Shown here: in pieces, positions 24,292 through 36,986 of the stretch
Numbering within the stretch: the first letter of the stretch is position 1
Layout of the letters: every line of letters starts with the position of its first letter
Source: Antedon mediterranea
Lineage: Eukaryota; Echinodermata; Crinoidea; Comatulida; Antedonidae
Length of the DNA: 64,000 nucleotides
NCBI RefSeq assembly: GCF_964355755.1
Contig: NC_092679.1
Span: 7,192,001 to 7,256,000, forward strand
Reading direction: 5' to 3'
Program-made: the position numbers and the translations under genes
Notes under the pieces: generated by a model
The model's database searches: none
Seen by the model: the letters and a program-made list of their open reading frames with translations, nothing else
Told to the model about the DNA's origin: nothing

Positions 24292-27200
24292 ATGACATCA
24301 ATTATCAGGTTAACGCCCTTCTCGGGCGTGTTGGACGAGACGCCTCTCTGCTACATGTTGCAGGTTGATGAATTCAGGTTTCTGTTGGATTGTGGTTGGG
24401 ATGAACATTTCAGTTTACAGCATATGGAGAATGTCAACAAGTATGTTGTTATGCATCACTATTGAATTATATAAATTAATATAATTTTTAATTATATACA
24501 ATTAAGCCTACCTGCACTAATAAGTATTAAATATATATTGTCCCCCTGGAAAAATATTTTTTTGTTGAATATGCCATTTTTATGTCACATAATAGTTATT
24601 CACTTTGACCAAAAATTGGATTGAAAAAAATTGATTTACTTTTTTAAGTTAAAACATTATTTTTAGTTTCTTTTCTACGAAAGTTATTAACATTATTAAA
24701 TATGCGGAATAGACTATTCAAAGTCTCTTTTAAATTAATATTCATTTTTCATGTTTTAAAACAATAACATAAACTTAGAAAAATTAAAACGCTTTTGATT
24801 AATATTACCTGATATTTTTTTGGACACATGAAATGCTTTTTCTTTCTTTCTCTTCATTACATAGGCACATAGGGCAAATTGATGCAGTATTACTAAGCTA
24901 TCCAGACAATACCCATCTAGGCCTATTACCTTATTTGGTTGGTAAGTCTGGCCTTTCCTGTCCAATCTATGCAACCATTCCAGTATACAAGATGGGACAA
25001 ATGTTTATGTATGATCTCTATCAGGTATTTATTTGAAGTTTATAGCTCTGTCTACAATATCTACAATGTCTACAGTAAATGAAATGAAATATCAAACTTT
25101 CTGTGAGAAAAAAAATGTGATGTGCCCATAATGGACATGATGATGTCATATCACTACCATATTTGGGCAAACACTTTTTTAGTCGCATGCAAACGCGACT
25201 CTACAGCTCACTATGTCGGTCGGATGGTTGTTCGGTCAGTAAACACTAACTCAAATTTGAGCACACGACTGCAGCCATGTATATGGCCTTGTCTATATTA
25301 CCAGCTTGTTAATTTTTCCTGTTGTTTGAAACGAGTACATACGCGATTTGAATAATTATTTGAGTAATAATCTATTTATAAAATGTTTCCTTATTTATTA
25401 AATCTTTGATTTCAGGGTTCATCAAATGTTACAGTTCATCAAATTTCCGTACTTTATATTCCAAATCATGCAGTATAATTATACAGATATTGACTGCTTA
25501 GAGGTTAAATATAAGATTAGACATCCCCGAGGGAATGATATTATGTTCGAGGGAATATATATTTCCCGAAGCGCCAGCTGAGGGAAATATGTAATTCCCA
25601 AGAACTTAATATCATTCCCGAGGGGATGTCTAATCTTATATATTACCGATATAAAAGGCGATATCTGTTATATTACATAGCCAACAACAAGTAGAATATC
25701 TGCTGGGTCGGGTAGCTAGGCTAGGTAGGCCTCCTTTTTGTATTGTATGTAAACAAGCTGCCCAGACACCTTACCCTTCGAAGAATAATATACAGATAAT
25801 TACTAATTAATGATTCCTTGACAATAACATATTCACTAGCCTAGGTCGTTTAAATAATAACAGAAGAATAACGCGAAAATTACTCAGTCAATATCATCGT
25901 TCTCGAGGATATATACGATTTACGATCCTCGTAGCGGTAGTCATGTGATGCAGTTTTAACCAATCACGTTCGCGTATTTACATAGGCTATGTAATATAAG
26001 TAAATAAAACACTCAACACAATATGCTTTACAATTATTCATATATTTACTACATACTACTGTGTATACAAAACATAGAAAAACAATGTACAACAACAATG
26101 TTAAAGTTGTGTATTTCACATTACATTACTGTACATAAGTGTCTCATTAAATGTTTGTCAAATCCAAGTAATTACACTTACATTAGCATAAGATTATTGT
26201 GTGTTTATTGAAAACAAATGATTACAAGCGTTTATTTCATAAAAGTAGTTTTGTTTTTAATTACGCATAACATTTAGCGTAATAATAAGCATTCTCCATA
26301 AACCAAAAAATCAGAATAATTATTTACAAAACAAAAAGTTATGCTAATTTTACGTCGATTACTAATTTACTAAATATAAGCCTATATACATACATTTACA
26401 GGCATTATATGACAGAAACAATATTTTTAAATACTAGGTTAAACAAAAAGCAGCTTTAAGACTTGGGAAATATTTAGAGAGAGTGCCCAAATTTGTATTT
26501 TGAATACATGGAACGGCACAAGACATAAATAACTTCTCGACAATCATACACATGCTCATAGCGGTTTGCTGGCTTGGTACATCAAATCAATGGAAGTGAA
26601 TCGATAATATGCAGAAAGGGGGAGGAATATAATATTGATGATTACAATAGTGTTTCCGAACGTTAAGTCATTTGTAGCAGTAGAATACTTTTCATTATCT
26701 GGAGAAACGAGTAAAAGTATCAACCATTGAGTGGCGTTGGCAATCGTCAAATAAATCAAACAACGACGAATGATCGTGTTACCTCCATCATCTACACCCC
26801 TAGATCTCCGAGATTTTAGGATGAGCATTGTTTGCAGAGTTGATTGTACCAAGTTTATAACAGTCAATACAATTAGACCGGTCTGCATCACTATGCTATA
26901 GTTAATTTTCGGTGTATCGACATCAACTGTCTCTGTAAGGTTATGGAAATCTGCGATTAAATTGCAGGTTGCCGATATACCGTCACAGCAGCTCAACACA
27001 AATACACCTATTAAGCAAATCAGAAGAAGTATTTCGCTTCTGTTTAGCGACTTGTACCATTTCAGTCGGTTTTTATCTAGGTACTTTTTATCAAGTATTA
27101 TAGCAATGATCATTGTAGATTTGTAAATGATTAGACTGAATATTAGAATGATACTAATGCTATCGTGTTGGTGTAGAGTATAAAACTCTGTCATGCTTAT

Positions 27201-30200
27201 CATAAATATAGACAGTAGTACAAGTACCACAAATATTATCAATACTCTCCATGAACAACGATAGCATTCCATAGATTGTACTCTAGCGTCTATGCTATCC
27301 TCTGTACTTATCTGTTGAATTCTGCTATTTGTTTGGAACTGTATTCTTTCGCGATCACTATTATCAGTATTCCCAGTACTGATGTCGTCTGTAATGCCAA
27401 GCCTGCCTGTGGTATATCTGTTATTCGAATGCAAACTCATCCAGTAATTGATCAGAATACTAACAGCTAAAATATTGTACTCTTGTGAAAATGGTTTTAA
27501 AATACTCAGGAACTTCTGTATGGGAAGATGTACTCGCAGCGAATACATATTATAGCACCAGACGACCTCATCATAGTTATTTGACGTAATGTTTGCTGGC
27601 TGTAAATGTATCAAGGACCAAGTCAGCTCCTGATATTCCACGTGTATTCCAAGTACAACAATACTTTCCTTTGCAATGCTTTCCATCCAACTGAGAATAT
27701 TCGCAGACATGGTTAAGATGAATGCATATTGGAAAAAAGAGCAGTTCTTGAAGGATGCGCCTCTGAAACTTCTGAAGAATGCCACTTGAGCAATTGTACA
27801 AAACACCTTTAAAAAGTTGTGTATCACATAGACAATTTCTTGATAAATTGTCTCTTGTCTATGTTATAAAGGAACACACTTTACAACAACTACAATATTT
27901 ATAATTGCTACAATGACATAGCAAATACCGAAGATATAAAGACCGACAAGGTGTTCAGAGTAGTTTTGTAAGAGAATATTTCCTGGAGAAGAGCCCTCCA
28001 AAAGGAGTGGTTGACGTTCATCATTAGGAAGCAACTGTTTTTTAGGACATCTAATAAGGTCTAACCTTTGCCATGATTTCTTTCTTCAAAGAATTAATAT
28101 GATTATCGTTATGGAAATTAAGTAGAAAATGATACAATTCCAATCTAACGTGTCCCCGTGCACACGGTGGCGTCCGCTACCATAAAACCCAAACAGAAAA
28201 CCAATGTTAAGTGAAGTTATAAGGAAAAATACAATCATAGACGAAACACGCCCGTCTTTGACATAACTTTGCCTTGTTACTAAGATTTCAGTTCTTTCTC
28301 GAATTCTTTCCAAATCTGACCTATCGCTAATTCTCATTGCTTCTGATGTAACTGTTCTGTCCAATGAAGACGTATCTTGTAGCTCTAGTTCAATACCAGA
28401 CCTGTCATTGTCTGTTCCAAAATTCGATTCTAGTTCTCTTTCAATACCAGGAAGGTATTCATTTATATATCCATTTTCTGTTACATTTTCATTCCCAGAT
28501 GAAGACATGTTTATTTAGCTCTATTCTATATTACCAACTTGTTAACTTTTTCCTGATTGTTTGAAATGAGTACATACGCGATTTGAATAATATTATAGAG
28601 TAATAGAAATGTTTCCTTGTTTAGTCATTTATTTATTTATTTATTAAATCTTTGATTTCAGGGTTCATCGAATGTTACAGTTCATCAAATTTCCGTACTT
28701 TATATTCCAAATCATGCAGTATAATAAGTACAATTACAATTATTCATATACTGTATACAAAACATAGAAAAACAATGTACATTTTAATGTTTTGCATTTC
28801 CTGTTCAAGTAATCCCATAATCTAGGCCTATTCTTGTATCTTTGTTTGTAATAGTTACGTCAAATTTAGACTTGTCCCAAGTCTGTATCATTGTCATTTT
28901 AATTTTAACTTTAACTTGTGACACATGTATAGAAATCTATTTGCAGACCGCAAACATCCGATAAGAATGACGTAGGTTATCATACTGTATTTGGCTATAT
29001 GGGGGCAGGCGGTATGTAAATATGGATTTCGAATCAACCAATGATCAAACGGACGTCATTTGGTTTCAAAATTACACATACCGTATTATGTTATTTGCGA
29101 TCGAAACTGAATTAACAACTGTTGAAATATAATTAGTCGGTATTATTAGTCGCGTGCAAACACGACTCTACAGCTCACTATGTCGGTCGTTCGGTCGGTA
29201 AACACTAACTCAAATTTTAGCACGCGACTGCAGTCATGTATATGGCCTTGTTTTCAAACTAGTTTGTAGCACGCGACTGCAGCCATGTATATGGCCTTGT
29301 TTGTAGCACGCGACTGCAGCCATGTATATGGCCTTGTTTTCAAACTAGTTTGTCAAATTAATAATTGCTTCTTTTTTATAAATTACAAAAATATCATAGT
29401 AATTTTTATATACAATAATATTTATTGGTTATCCGCACTTGGCGGATAACCCCTTGTTATTGTCAGGATCTTTTTTTTCTTTTTTTTTTCTATTTTCTTC
29501 TTTCTTTCCACGAATTTTGTTCGCAGCGTATCTCTAATTCTGGCCAACATAAGATTTAGCTGTAGATGTGCAGGACGTTTCGTTTTTTGACTTTAGAGTC
29601 GCGCAGCGTAAGTTACGCGCGATTTTGTGAATTTCGCGTATTTACCATAGATCGAAAACCAAAAAACAATTTAAATTGAAACTTGGCAAAACTGTAATTT
29701 ATATCATGCGCTAACTTTCTATGGATTAAAAATGGCACTTTTTACAGAAAGTTACGCGCGCACGCGCGTTTAAAATTTCAAAATGCAAAAAATCAACTTC
29801 TAATCAACTTTCTATGCGTTTCATGTCATTTTGAGCATTTCAAAAATTCCCACCCGTGCGCAATCTTTTCATGCGCGCGTAGCGCAAAAACAACTTTTTT
29901 TTGCTTAATTTTTGTTTTTTTTGCCTTTTCTAGTCAATTTACCAATTTTCAATCAATTTCGACTTAAATTCACGTCATACGAGCACGTAGAATTGAACAA
30001 TTTGCGCGCGTTTTTGATGAAAAAGTTCAAAAATTCGTGAAAATTATGCCTTTTTTTTTAAATTCATAGATTCTAAACTACGTGGTGAACTTTTTTGAAA
30101 TTACATATTCTGGAAGTAGATGAGTTGTAGATATCGAATGATGCATCAATATAGCTAACCGTACATTGTGACGTCATCGTATGGCCACTCAAATATAAAA

Positions 30201-33200
30201 TATAGGATTTTTTTCTCTTTTGTCATAGCTCATCACATTTAATAGAGCGCATCTCCACTTATCCGTATTCCATTGCCCTCCATTTCTTTATATTGTCTAG
30301 GTCAATCAATTATCTTTCGCATGATTCACCATTTTAAAAATTGTTATGACGTCATCATGTGCAAAAGCGTCAATAACTTTGGTCACTTATTTTCACCTAT
30401 TCTGAACTGTATGTAGTACGTATACATTATATAGTGTATACCGTATACACTTTGACGTGACACAAAATAGAGAGCGCACTAACATTTTTTCAATGGCATA
30501 ATCGTTTTTCTGCGCGCAATATTCTAACGTATGACGTGCACGTGGCGTTTGCGCTGCGGATAACCTAACTCGTCCGTAGTGACGATTTCAAATCTAGTTA
30601 ATATTAAAACTTGTATACCACACATTTCTACACAATCGTTTTCAGCATTTCTTGAATAAAGTGACTGAAGAAATTTGGTTTTTTTTTTTTAGTCAAGGCA
30701 CAACACAGAAGACTTTGATTTGTTTACATTGGACGATGTAGATGCAGCATTTGATAAAGTCACACAAGTTAAATATTCACAGAGCATGACTCTAAAAGGT
30801 AACAATCTATTGCATATATTACCCATTGTATATGCTGAAATTCTATTTCTCTTACTCAACACATAATTGCAATATTCATACAAGTCTTCTCAAACCTCAC
30901 AACAAATTAAATGTTATAATAACTAAGACCTGTCTGTGCCATATTGGTTGTATCTTTAGATAAGATACTTTACTCTCATTGCAGGAGATTTCACATGTAT
31001 ATAATCGCAATATAATGTGCAATGCTGCATCATAAAGAAGGAGTATGGAATCGTCCCTCTTGGAGAACAGTCAAGAAATAAGTTAAACAAAGGAATGAAC
31101 AGTAATCAAATGATTTTAAATTCAATTTTAAAACAGGCAAAGGTCATGGCTTAGTAATCACAGCGTTACCGGCTGGTCACATGGTAGGTGGTACAATTTG
31201 GAAGATTGTAAAAGACGGTGAAGAAGAGATTGTGTATGCCGTTGACTACAACCACAAGAAGGAGAGACATTTAAACGGCTGTGTGCTAGAGACTATCAGT
31301 CGTCCGTCACTGCTTATTACAGACGCATACAATGCAATGTATCAACAGACAAAAAGAAGACAGCGAGATGAACAGTTAATGAGTATGTATTATTAAACAA
31401 TCCATTTGCATGCAATTTTCTGATTAAAAGTGAATAGTTAGCAAATAATTAAAGCCATCACCTGACAATTGATGGTGGCAGCCCGTCAATAAATTAAGAG
31501 TAATGGGTTGTACAAGTAGTTGTTTTATAATTGGGACAACAATAAAACTCTAATGAGGTAGAGTTTATGTATTGTAAAACAGTAAAGTAACTTAGGTGTC
31601 AAAACAGTTTAATTAAGTTGTCCGCTCGAATTCATCAGTTGTTATCAGTTATCTCATTACTAAATCGAACCCAGATAAAAATGTTTTCACATTTAATAAA
31701 ACTCTAAGTTTGTAAATTTCTGATTTTAATTTGTTTTTTTTTTTCAGATATAATCTTGAATACAATGAGAAGTGATGGAAATGTACTTATCGCAGTTGAC
31801 ACGGCTGGAAGGGTCGTTGAACTTTCACTCCTTCTGGTAAACTTTGAGTTTAATTTCATGTTCGAATGTCAATTATGTTTATATTGTACAAAGGATTTTT
31901 TTTAAATGGTAGAATGATAACATGTAATATTAATAGTCTGTCAAAAATATATATCAAAAAAATAGTTCATATTTTCATTTTAGTTGTCAAAATGGTCAAG
32001 AGTGGTGTGTGTTCCCCTGACTAGCTGTAATCTTATATAATGTGAAGTACTTAAATGTACTTAATAATTTTGCCACAGCTTGTAGTATATATATAGAGTA
32101 GTAGATAAGGTTGCTTTATATACGGATAAACTTTATATTTTCAGGATCAACTTTGGCACAAGCAAGAGTCTGGTTTGGGTACCTATTCCTTAGCAATGCT
32201 GAACAATGTTAGTTACAATGTTGTAGAATTTGCCAAATCTATGGTAAGCTATCATTCTGTGTACTGTGTGTTATAAGCAAAGGCACATTTGGCAATTTTA
32301 AAGATTGTATTTGTATAGTCTCAGACAGCCTGAAATTAACAAGTGGCATTATGCTGGGATACTGCTCTGCTTTTACTCAAATAAAACATTACATTTTATA
32401 TTATATTTAGTCATATATAATATACAATTTAATATAATATTCTGTAAAAATAATAAAAATAAATTTAGTCAATCTGGGTGATAAAATGATTGAAATAATA
32501 ATTTATTATCAAAGTAAAATGTTTCATATACATTGAAATGGGTTAATGATGATTTCTAATTAAATTAGTTTTTTCTTTATCAACAAGATGGAATGGATGA
32601 GTGATAAAGTGATGCGTTCTTTCGAGGATCAAAGAAATAACCCATTTCAATTCAAACATCTTCTACTTTGCCATTCATTACAAGAATTGGCAAAAGTTCC
32701 AGAACCAAAGGTACTTGATATACGACCTTTCATAAGTTCTTGCTATACCACCTTTCATAAGTCCTTGCTTAAGTCTAATTTCATAAGTCCTTGCTTAAGT
32801 CCACATTAAGTCCTTGCTTAAGTCCACCTTTCATAAGTCCTTGCTTAAGTCCACCCGTAAGTCCATGCTTAAGTCCTACTTTCATAAGTCCATGCTTAAA
32901 TCCACCTTTCATAAGTCCTTGCTTAAATCCACCCGTAAGTCCATGCTTAAGTCCAACTTTCATAAGTCAGGTCCAACTTTGATAAGTCCTTGCTTAAGTC
33001 TATTTTCGTAAGTCCTTGCTTAAGTCTAATTTCATAAGTCCTTGCTTAAGTCCAACTTTCATAAGTCCTTGCTCAAGTCAACCCTTAAGTAAATTTGTTT
33101 CTGCTGACTTTTGATACCTAAAATATACTGTATGTGTGCAACTTCTTTACATTTTATCTTAGGTGGTTTTAGCAAGTGTACCAGACATGGAGTGCGGATA

Positions 33201-36200
33201 TTCTAGAGATCTATTTCTACAGTGGAGCACTAAACCTAATAACAGTATTATATTGACATCTAGAACGTCGCCAACGACGATATCAAGAGAATTTATACAG
33301 AACACTAATAAACAGAAGCTATGGCTAAAGGTTAGTTTGGGTTGCTAAGTCAACAGTAACCAATCATGCATGGAATCAAAAAATTTGAATCAGATTTTAT
33401 TTTAAAATGTTGTAGAAACATAATGTGCTGTAGTTACACAAATCATATGTACTGATGATGAGTAGTAGCAGTAGTCTGTATGCTCATAAATAATAGGGTA
33501 TATTATAAAATAATTTTCTTTTTTTCTTGGTTGACAGATTAAGAAAAGAGTTCCGTTAGAAAGAGATGAATTAGAGGCTTATCGCAAAAAGGAAAAGGAA
33601 CGAGAAGATATCGAAAAAGCAACAAAAAACAAGTAATTTAATTTACTTCATTTGCCTTGCTTATTAAAATGTGTTTATGAAGCTTTTATTTATCAAATTA
33701 TTATTTGTTTTTTTTTAGACTAGAAGTTGAATCTAGCAGCGATGAGAGTGATGATGAGTCACAAACTGACATGAAAGGACTAAATAAGTCAAGTCATGAT
33801 CTCATGATTAAATCCGACGTAAGTAAATAAAATAAAATCAACACAAATATGCATATCACTCCAACAATCTGATGTTATTCGTCTACGGAACATTAAGTGA
33901 ATGACAAAGTCACATACATATATTTCTTTACATAATAATTAATAATAATAATTTACATCATATTTATATTGCGCTTTATACAGTAGTAGTATCAAAGCAT
34001 AGTGGACTATATTTACACATACTACAACATGCATCTCTATAAAATCCTTTCTCTAACATCATCAAAATTTCTCCCTAACATCAAGTTGCCTTGTGCACCT
34101 ACCCCTTTCTCTATACCGCTTTAACTATTATGCATTGCTGTTATTTATGTATATAGTTTATAGCGTTTAATAATTATATAAAAAGGATGTAACAACTTGC
34201 TACAAATTGTACAAATGTTGTTGTGTTTAGGGAGGAAAGAAAAGCACAAGTTTTTTCAAGCATGCCCGTAAATCGTTTCCCATGTTTCCATTCCATGAGG
34301 AACGAATTAAGTGGGATGAATACGGAGAGATTATCAAACCTGAGGATTACGCCCTCATTGACGCCACTGGTGTTGAAAATGAAGATAAAGATGTAAGGTT
34401 TCAAAATTCTGTTTTCCTCTTATTCTTATTTTATTCTTTATTTAACCATTTCAGCAATATCTTCTGAAAAGAAAGACAACGTACATTAATTAAAAAAGTA
34501 TAAAGTCAAAAGTTTTAAAAAATAATAATAATCTACAAATAGAAAATAATAAAGATTGAAATACTTGCATATTTCATAATTAATAAAAATATTGTTGTTA
34601 CCATTATGACTTTACACGCCAACTGTGATTAGAAGTTAAATATAGAATTCCAACTTTATAGCTTATTTGCCAAACCATTATCTTTATCTACTAAAGATAT
34701 TAGATATTATTTATCTACACATTTATTTCTTTACTTCATTTTAATTTTTCTTTTTTTTAGGATGATGGAAAAATGGAGGTTGATGAGAATATTGAAGGTG
34801 TGAAGAATTACATTTCAAATCCTAAAAATGTATTTTATTTCAATAAATATTTACAGTGAATTATACTTTGATTTATTGTACTTATAGAAGTGGAAATGCC
34901 AACCAAGTGTGTGGCTACTGAAAAACTAATTGATATCAGGTGTTCTATTACATTCATTGACTTTGAAGGACGCTCGGACGGAGAATCAATGAAGAAATTA
35001 ATAACTCAAGTTAAACCCCGACAATTGGTTAGTAAACATTTTCTTTGCAACTATTTATACAACATCAACCTGCTTTGAAACTATTAAAAACCACTATCAT
35101 GTTTCAAAAGCAGAAAAATATGGAAACGAATTGTGCAAAGCGTAATGTCTGAATGACGGAAAATGTTTTAAGAGAGAGATCATGTTTGTATGTCACAATA
35201 TGCCCTGATTTCCACCAGCATGTCAAGCCCCACCCCTTCCCAACTTTCTCCCTCCTACTTACTAATAAAAACTAATAGACGCTCCTAAAGTAAATTAAAA
35301 TTGCTTATCTGATTGTTAGATCTTGGTGCATGGTTCTCGAGAAGCTACTACACACCTCGCAGATTATTGTAGAGCACAGCTTCCTGGTAGCAAAGTGTTT
35401 ACACCAGAAGTTGATGAAGTAGTAGATGCTACCATGGAAAGCCATATATACCAGGTCAGTTTACTTATGTAATGTTGGCTTAAAAAGATAATGTATACTT
35501 AGTTCAATCCAATAACATTTTATTTTGTGTAAACCAATATGCAAACGTACAATGATAAGGGAATTTTGTCTGTCTTTAAAAAGTCCTTTAAAACCCTAGA
35601 GAGGAATTCTGATGAACAAATTTGAGAAAATTTACAGACTGTTAATAAAATATCGTGACCTCTACTAAATAGGTCTCTACCCATCTAATATAGTTAATGG
35701 ATTTACAGTGTTTGGGAAGTTTATATATATTAAGCACTAATTATTGTGGTTTTTTTAGGTTCGGCTGACTGATGCTATGGTTAGTTCATTGGAGTTTGCC
35801 AAGACACCAGATGCAGAATTGGCCTGGATTGATGGCCAGCTAGATGCTAAAGGTACATTGCTGATTTATTCTTACAATTTGTTATTACTGTACCAACCTT
35901 TCATTTTAACAACATGCCCTATGACTACTTAATTTTATGCATTTTACAACACATATGAGCATGTATTACTGTAGAATAATTATCTAAACAGTCAAATATA
36001 AAAAAATAAAATATCGCTATTATATCAAAACATTCTAATTTGGTACTTTTAATATTGTTTGTTTACAGCCATTATGAACGCAGATGTTGTACCTACTTTA
36101 GAATCTTTATCTGCACTTGATGTAAGTATTTTATGTCCATTCAATTATTAATACATAACACACAGGATGAACTATGTCCCTTCGTACTCCTTATTTATAT

Positions 36201-36942
36201 TTGTGTAGATTGATTTTAAGACACCGTATTCTCCAACTATCTTTGATGCACATTCAATGTGCAACAAGTATACAGAAAATAAAAAAACAAAGTAGTAAGA
36301 TTTAAATAAAGTGCTACTCCTCATTACACTGTAGTAACATACAAAATTTAAAATATATGTTGTTTATTGCAATAGATTGTAGACCATGAGCAGGTGTTCC
36401 TGAATGCTCCTAGGTTCCAAGCATTGAAGCAGGTATTGGCAAGAAATGGTATCAATGTTGAGATGTCTGGAGGTGTGCTGGTCTGTAACAACTTAGTCGC
36501 AATCAAAAGGGTAACCAATTTGTATTATTTTATTGTGAGATTGGAAAGTTAGAATAGATTTAATTTAACCTGTGGTCTTGTATTTACAATCCTCCTTTGT
36601 TTTTTTAGACAAAACTGTACATACTATTTTCATTTATTACTTTATGTTTTATTCCATACATATTATATAACATTTAAACAAGCTTTGACCAGAGTCCGAC
36701 CCCTATGAAATAATGGTCCCATGCCTTTTGGTATAATGGACTTTACTCCGATACTATATGAAGTATTTACTTATATATATTTCACATTTATATTACCAGT
36801 TCCAAAAGCATTGCTTGATACAGTCAATGTATGTTATATTTTATTGCAGAATGATGTAGGAGGAATTACTGTAGAAGGATGTGTATCTGAGGAATACTTC
36901 AAAGTAAAAGAGCTACTCTATGAACAGTATGCAATTATCTGA
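24292..36942 (+). CDS. CPSF2: CPSF2 (cleavage and polyadenylation specificity factor 100 kDa subunit), complete, 18 exons
   Basis: Exons: 24292-24440, 24865-25024, 30693-30798, 31137-31382, 31748-31836, 32145-32243, 32588-32710, 33163-33330, 33538-33632, 33719-33818, 34231-34392, 34761-34797, 34888-35027, 35320-35454, 35759-35852, 36069-36121, 36376-36510, 36850-36942. All have GT-AG borders and join into a 727-residue protein starting [13 protein letters not shown] and ending LLYEQYAII. It is the metallo-beta-lactamase/beta-CASP subunit that pairs with CPSF3 in the nuclear complex cleaving pre-mRNA and histone mRNA 3' ends. Where CPSF3 has its zinc-binding HxHxDH, this protein reads SYPDNTHLG (61-69), as expected for the catalytically dead CPSF2. 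The acidic, charged linker and the [16 protein letters not shown] block are family hallmarks. Human CPSF2 is 782 residues; the difference is mostly an acidic insert missing after [13 protein letters not shown]. Intron 2 (5.7 kb) hosts an antisense otopetrin copy. Confidence 0.97.
25044..25175. mobile_element. Truncated MITE copy (AGCTCTGTCTACA family)
   Basis: Starts with AGCTCTGTCTACA just inside CPSF2 intron 2 and continues with ATGTGATGTGCCCATA and ATATCACTACCATATTTGGG, as in the copy at 36987. The right terminal repeat is missing. Confidence 0.6.
25176..25290. repeat. Dispersed repeat, left copy
   Basis: Begins AGTCGCATGCAAACGCGACT and ends GCAGCCATGTATATGGCCTT. A second copy with extra tandem ends is at 29148-29345. 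It abuts the upstream-type repeat starting at 25293. Confidence 0.7.
25509..25641. repeat. Foldback sequence
   Basis: Arms 25509-25543 and 25607-25641 are complementary at 33 of 35 positions (ATATAAGATTAGACATCCCC and its inverse). The interior has further GGGAAT/ATTCCC complementarity. It is part of the insertion that splits the repeat at 25293-26090. Confidence 0.75.
25668..25999. mobile_element. MITE-like segment with 15-bp terminal inverted repeats
   Basis: TTATATTACATAGCC at 25668-25682 is perfectly inverted at 25985-25999. The interior is non-coding. Together with the foldback to its left it makes up the insertion absent from the right-hand repeat copy at 28526-28780. Confidence 0.5.
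26556..28508 (-). pseudogene. Otopetrin-family proton channel copy, intronless, two in-frame stops
   Basis: A single frame runs from ATG 28508 to the stop at 26556 (651 codons, near the usual otopetrin length). It is broken by TGA at 28086-28088 (codon 141) and TAA at 27864-27866 (codon 215). The stops do not change the frame, and the sequence between them (with a membrane segment [20 protein letters not shown]) reads like protein, so these look like point nonsense mutations rather than two genes. Family features: a hydrophilic N-terminus, many membrane segments, [45 protein letters not shown] and a C-terminal PLSAYYRF. Otopetrins form plasma-membrane proton channels. The copy is antisense inside CPSF2 intron 2, and its upstream sequence is duplicated on the far side. 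A third possibility is an unseen intron removing both stops, but no convincing splice pair was found. Confidence 0.72.
28526..28780. repeat. Right copy of the otopetrin upstream sequence
   Basis: Uninterrupted counterpart of 25293-26090, starting 18 bp before the otopetrin-like start codon (reading the minus strand). It contains a TTTA tetranucleotide run that the left copy has in shorter form. Confidence 0.7.
29148..29345. repeat. Dispersed repeat, right copy, with tripled end
   Basis: Matches 25176-25290 (AGTCGCGTGCAAACACGACT and CACTATGTCGGTCG). The terminal unit GCACGCGACTGCAG...ATGTATATGGCCTTG occurs three times in tandem, some copies followed by TTTTCAAACTAGTTTGT. Confidence 0.7.
29427..30565. 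mobile_element. Non-coding, GCGC-rich element with inverted ends
   Basis: The left end is a perfect hairpin, GGTTATCCGC-acttg-GCGGATAACC (29427-29451). The right end is TGCGGATAACC (30555-30565), the inverse of the first 11 bases. The 1.14-kb interior has no coding frame but many GCGCG, TACGCGCG and TGCGC runs unlike the surrounding intron. No clear target-site duplication was seen. The class is unknown; a non-autonomous DNA transposon is the simplest reading. Confidence 0.5.
32722..33092. repeat. Minisatellite in CPSF2 intron 7
   Basis: Tandem units of about 25-27 bp built on TTTCATAAGTCCTTGCTTAAGTCC, beginning about a dozen bases after the exon 7 donor (32711). Units vary (CCACC, CCAAC, CCCGTAAG). 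Several open frames across it are repeat artefacts. Confidence 0.9.
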
Positions 36943-36986
36943 AGAAGAGAATTCAATCATTTTATAGTCACTACTGATACTAGTAA

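Larger units (their letters stand above)
25293..26090. repeat. Left copy of the otopetrin upstream sequence, interrupted by an insertion
   Basis: 25293-25479 and about 26030-26090 together match the contiguous stretch 28526-28780, which lies immediately upstream of the otopetrin-like start codon. Shared words include GAGTACATACGCGATTTGAA, TTTGATTTCAGGGTTCATC, CCAAATCATGCAGTATAAT and ACATAGAAAAACAATGTAC. The left copy is split by about 550 bp of palindromic sequence. It may be the remnant of a second, tandem otopetrin copy. Confidence 0.7.

Noticed and set aside
26556-28508. Two separate membrane-protein genes of 140 and 423 residues
   Set aside because: Both pieces are in the same frame, and the sequence between them continues the otopetrin-like protein, interrupted only by stops. 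One broken gene is simpler. The apparent start of the 423-codon piece is GTG, not ATG.
32781-33011. Overlapping open frames rich in HGL/SPCL repeats
   Set aside because: They are minisatellite translations on both strands inside a CPSF2 intron.
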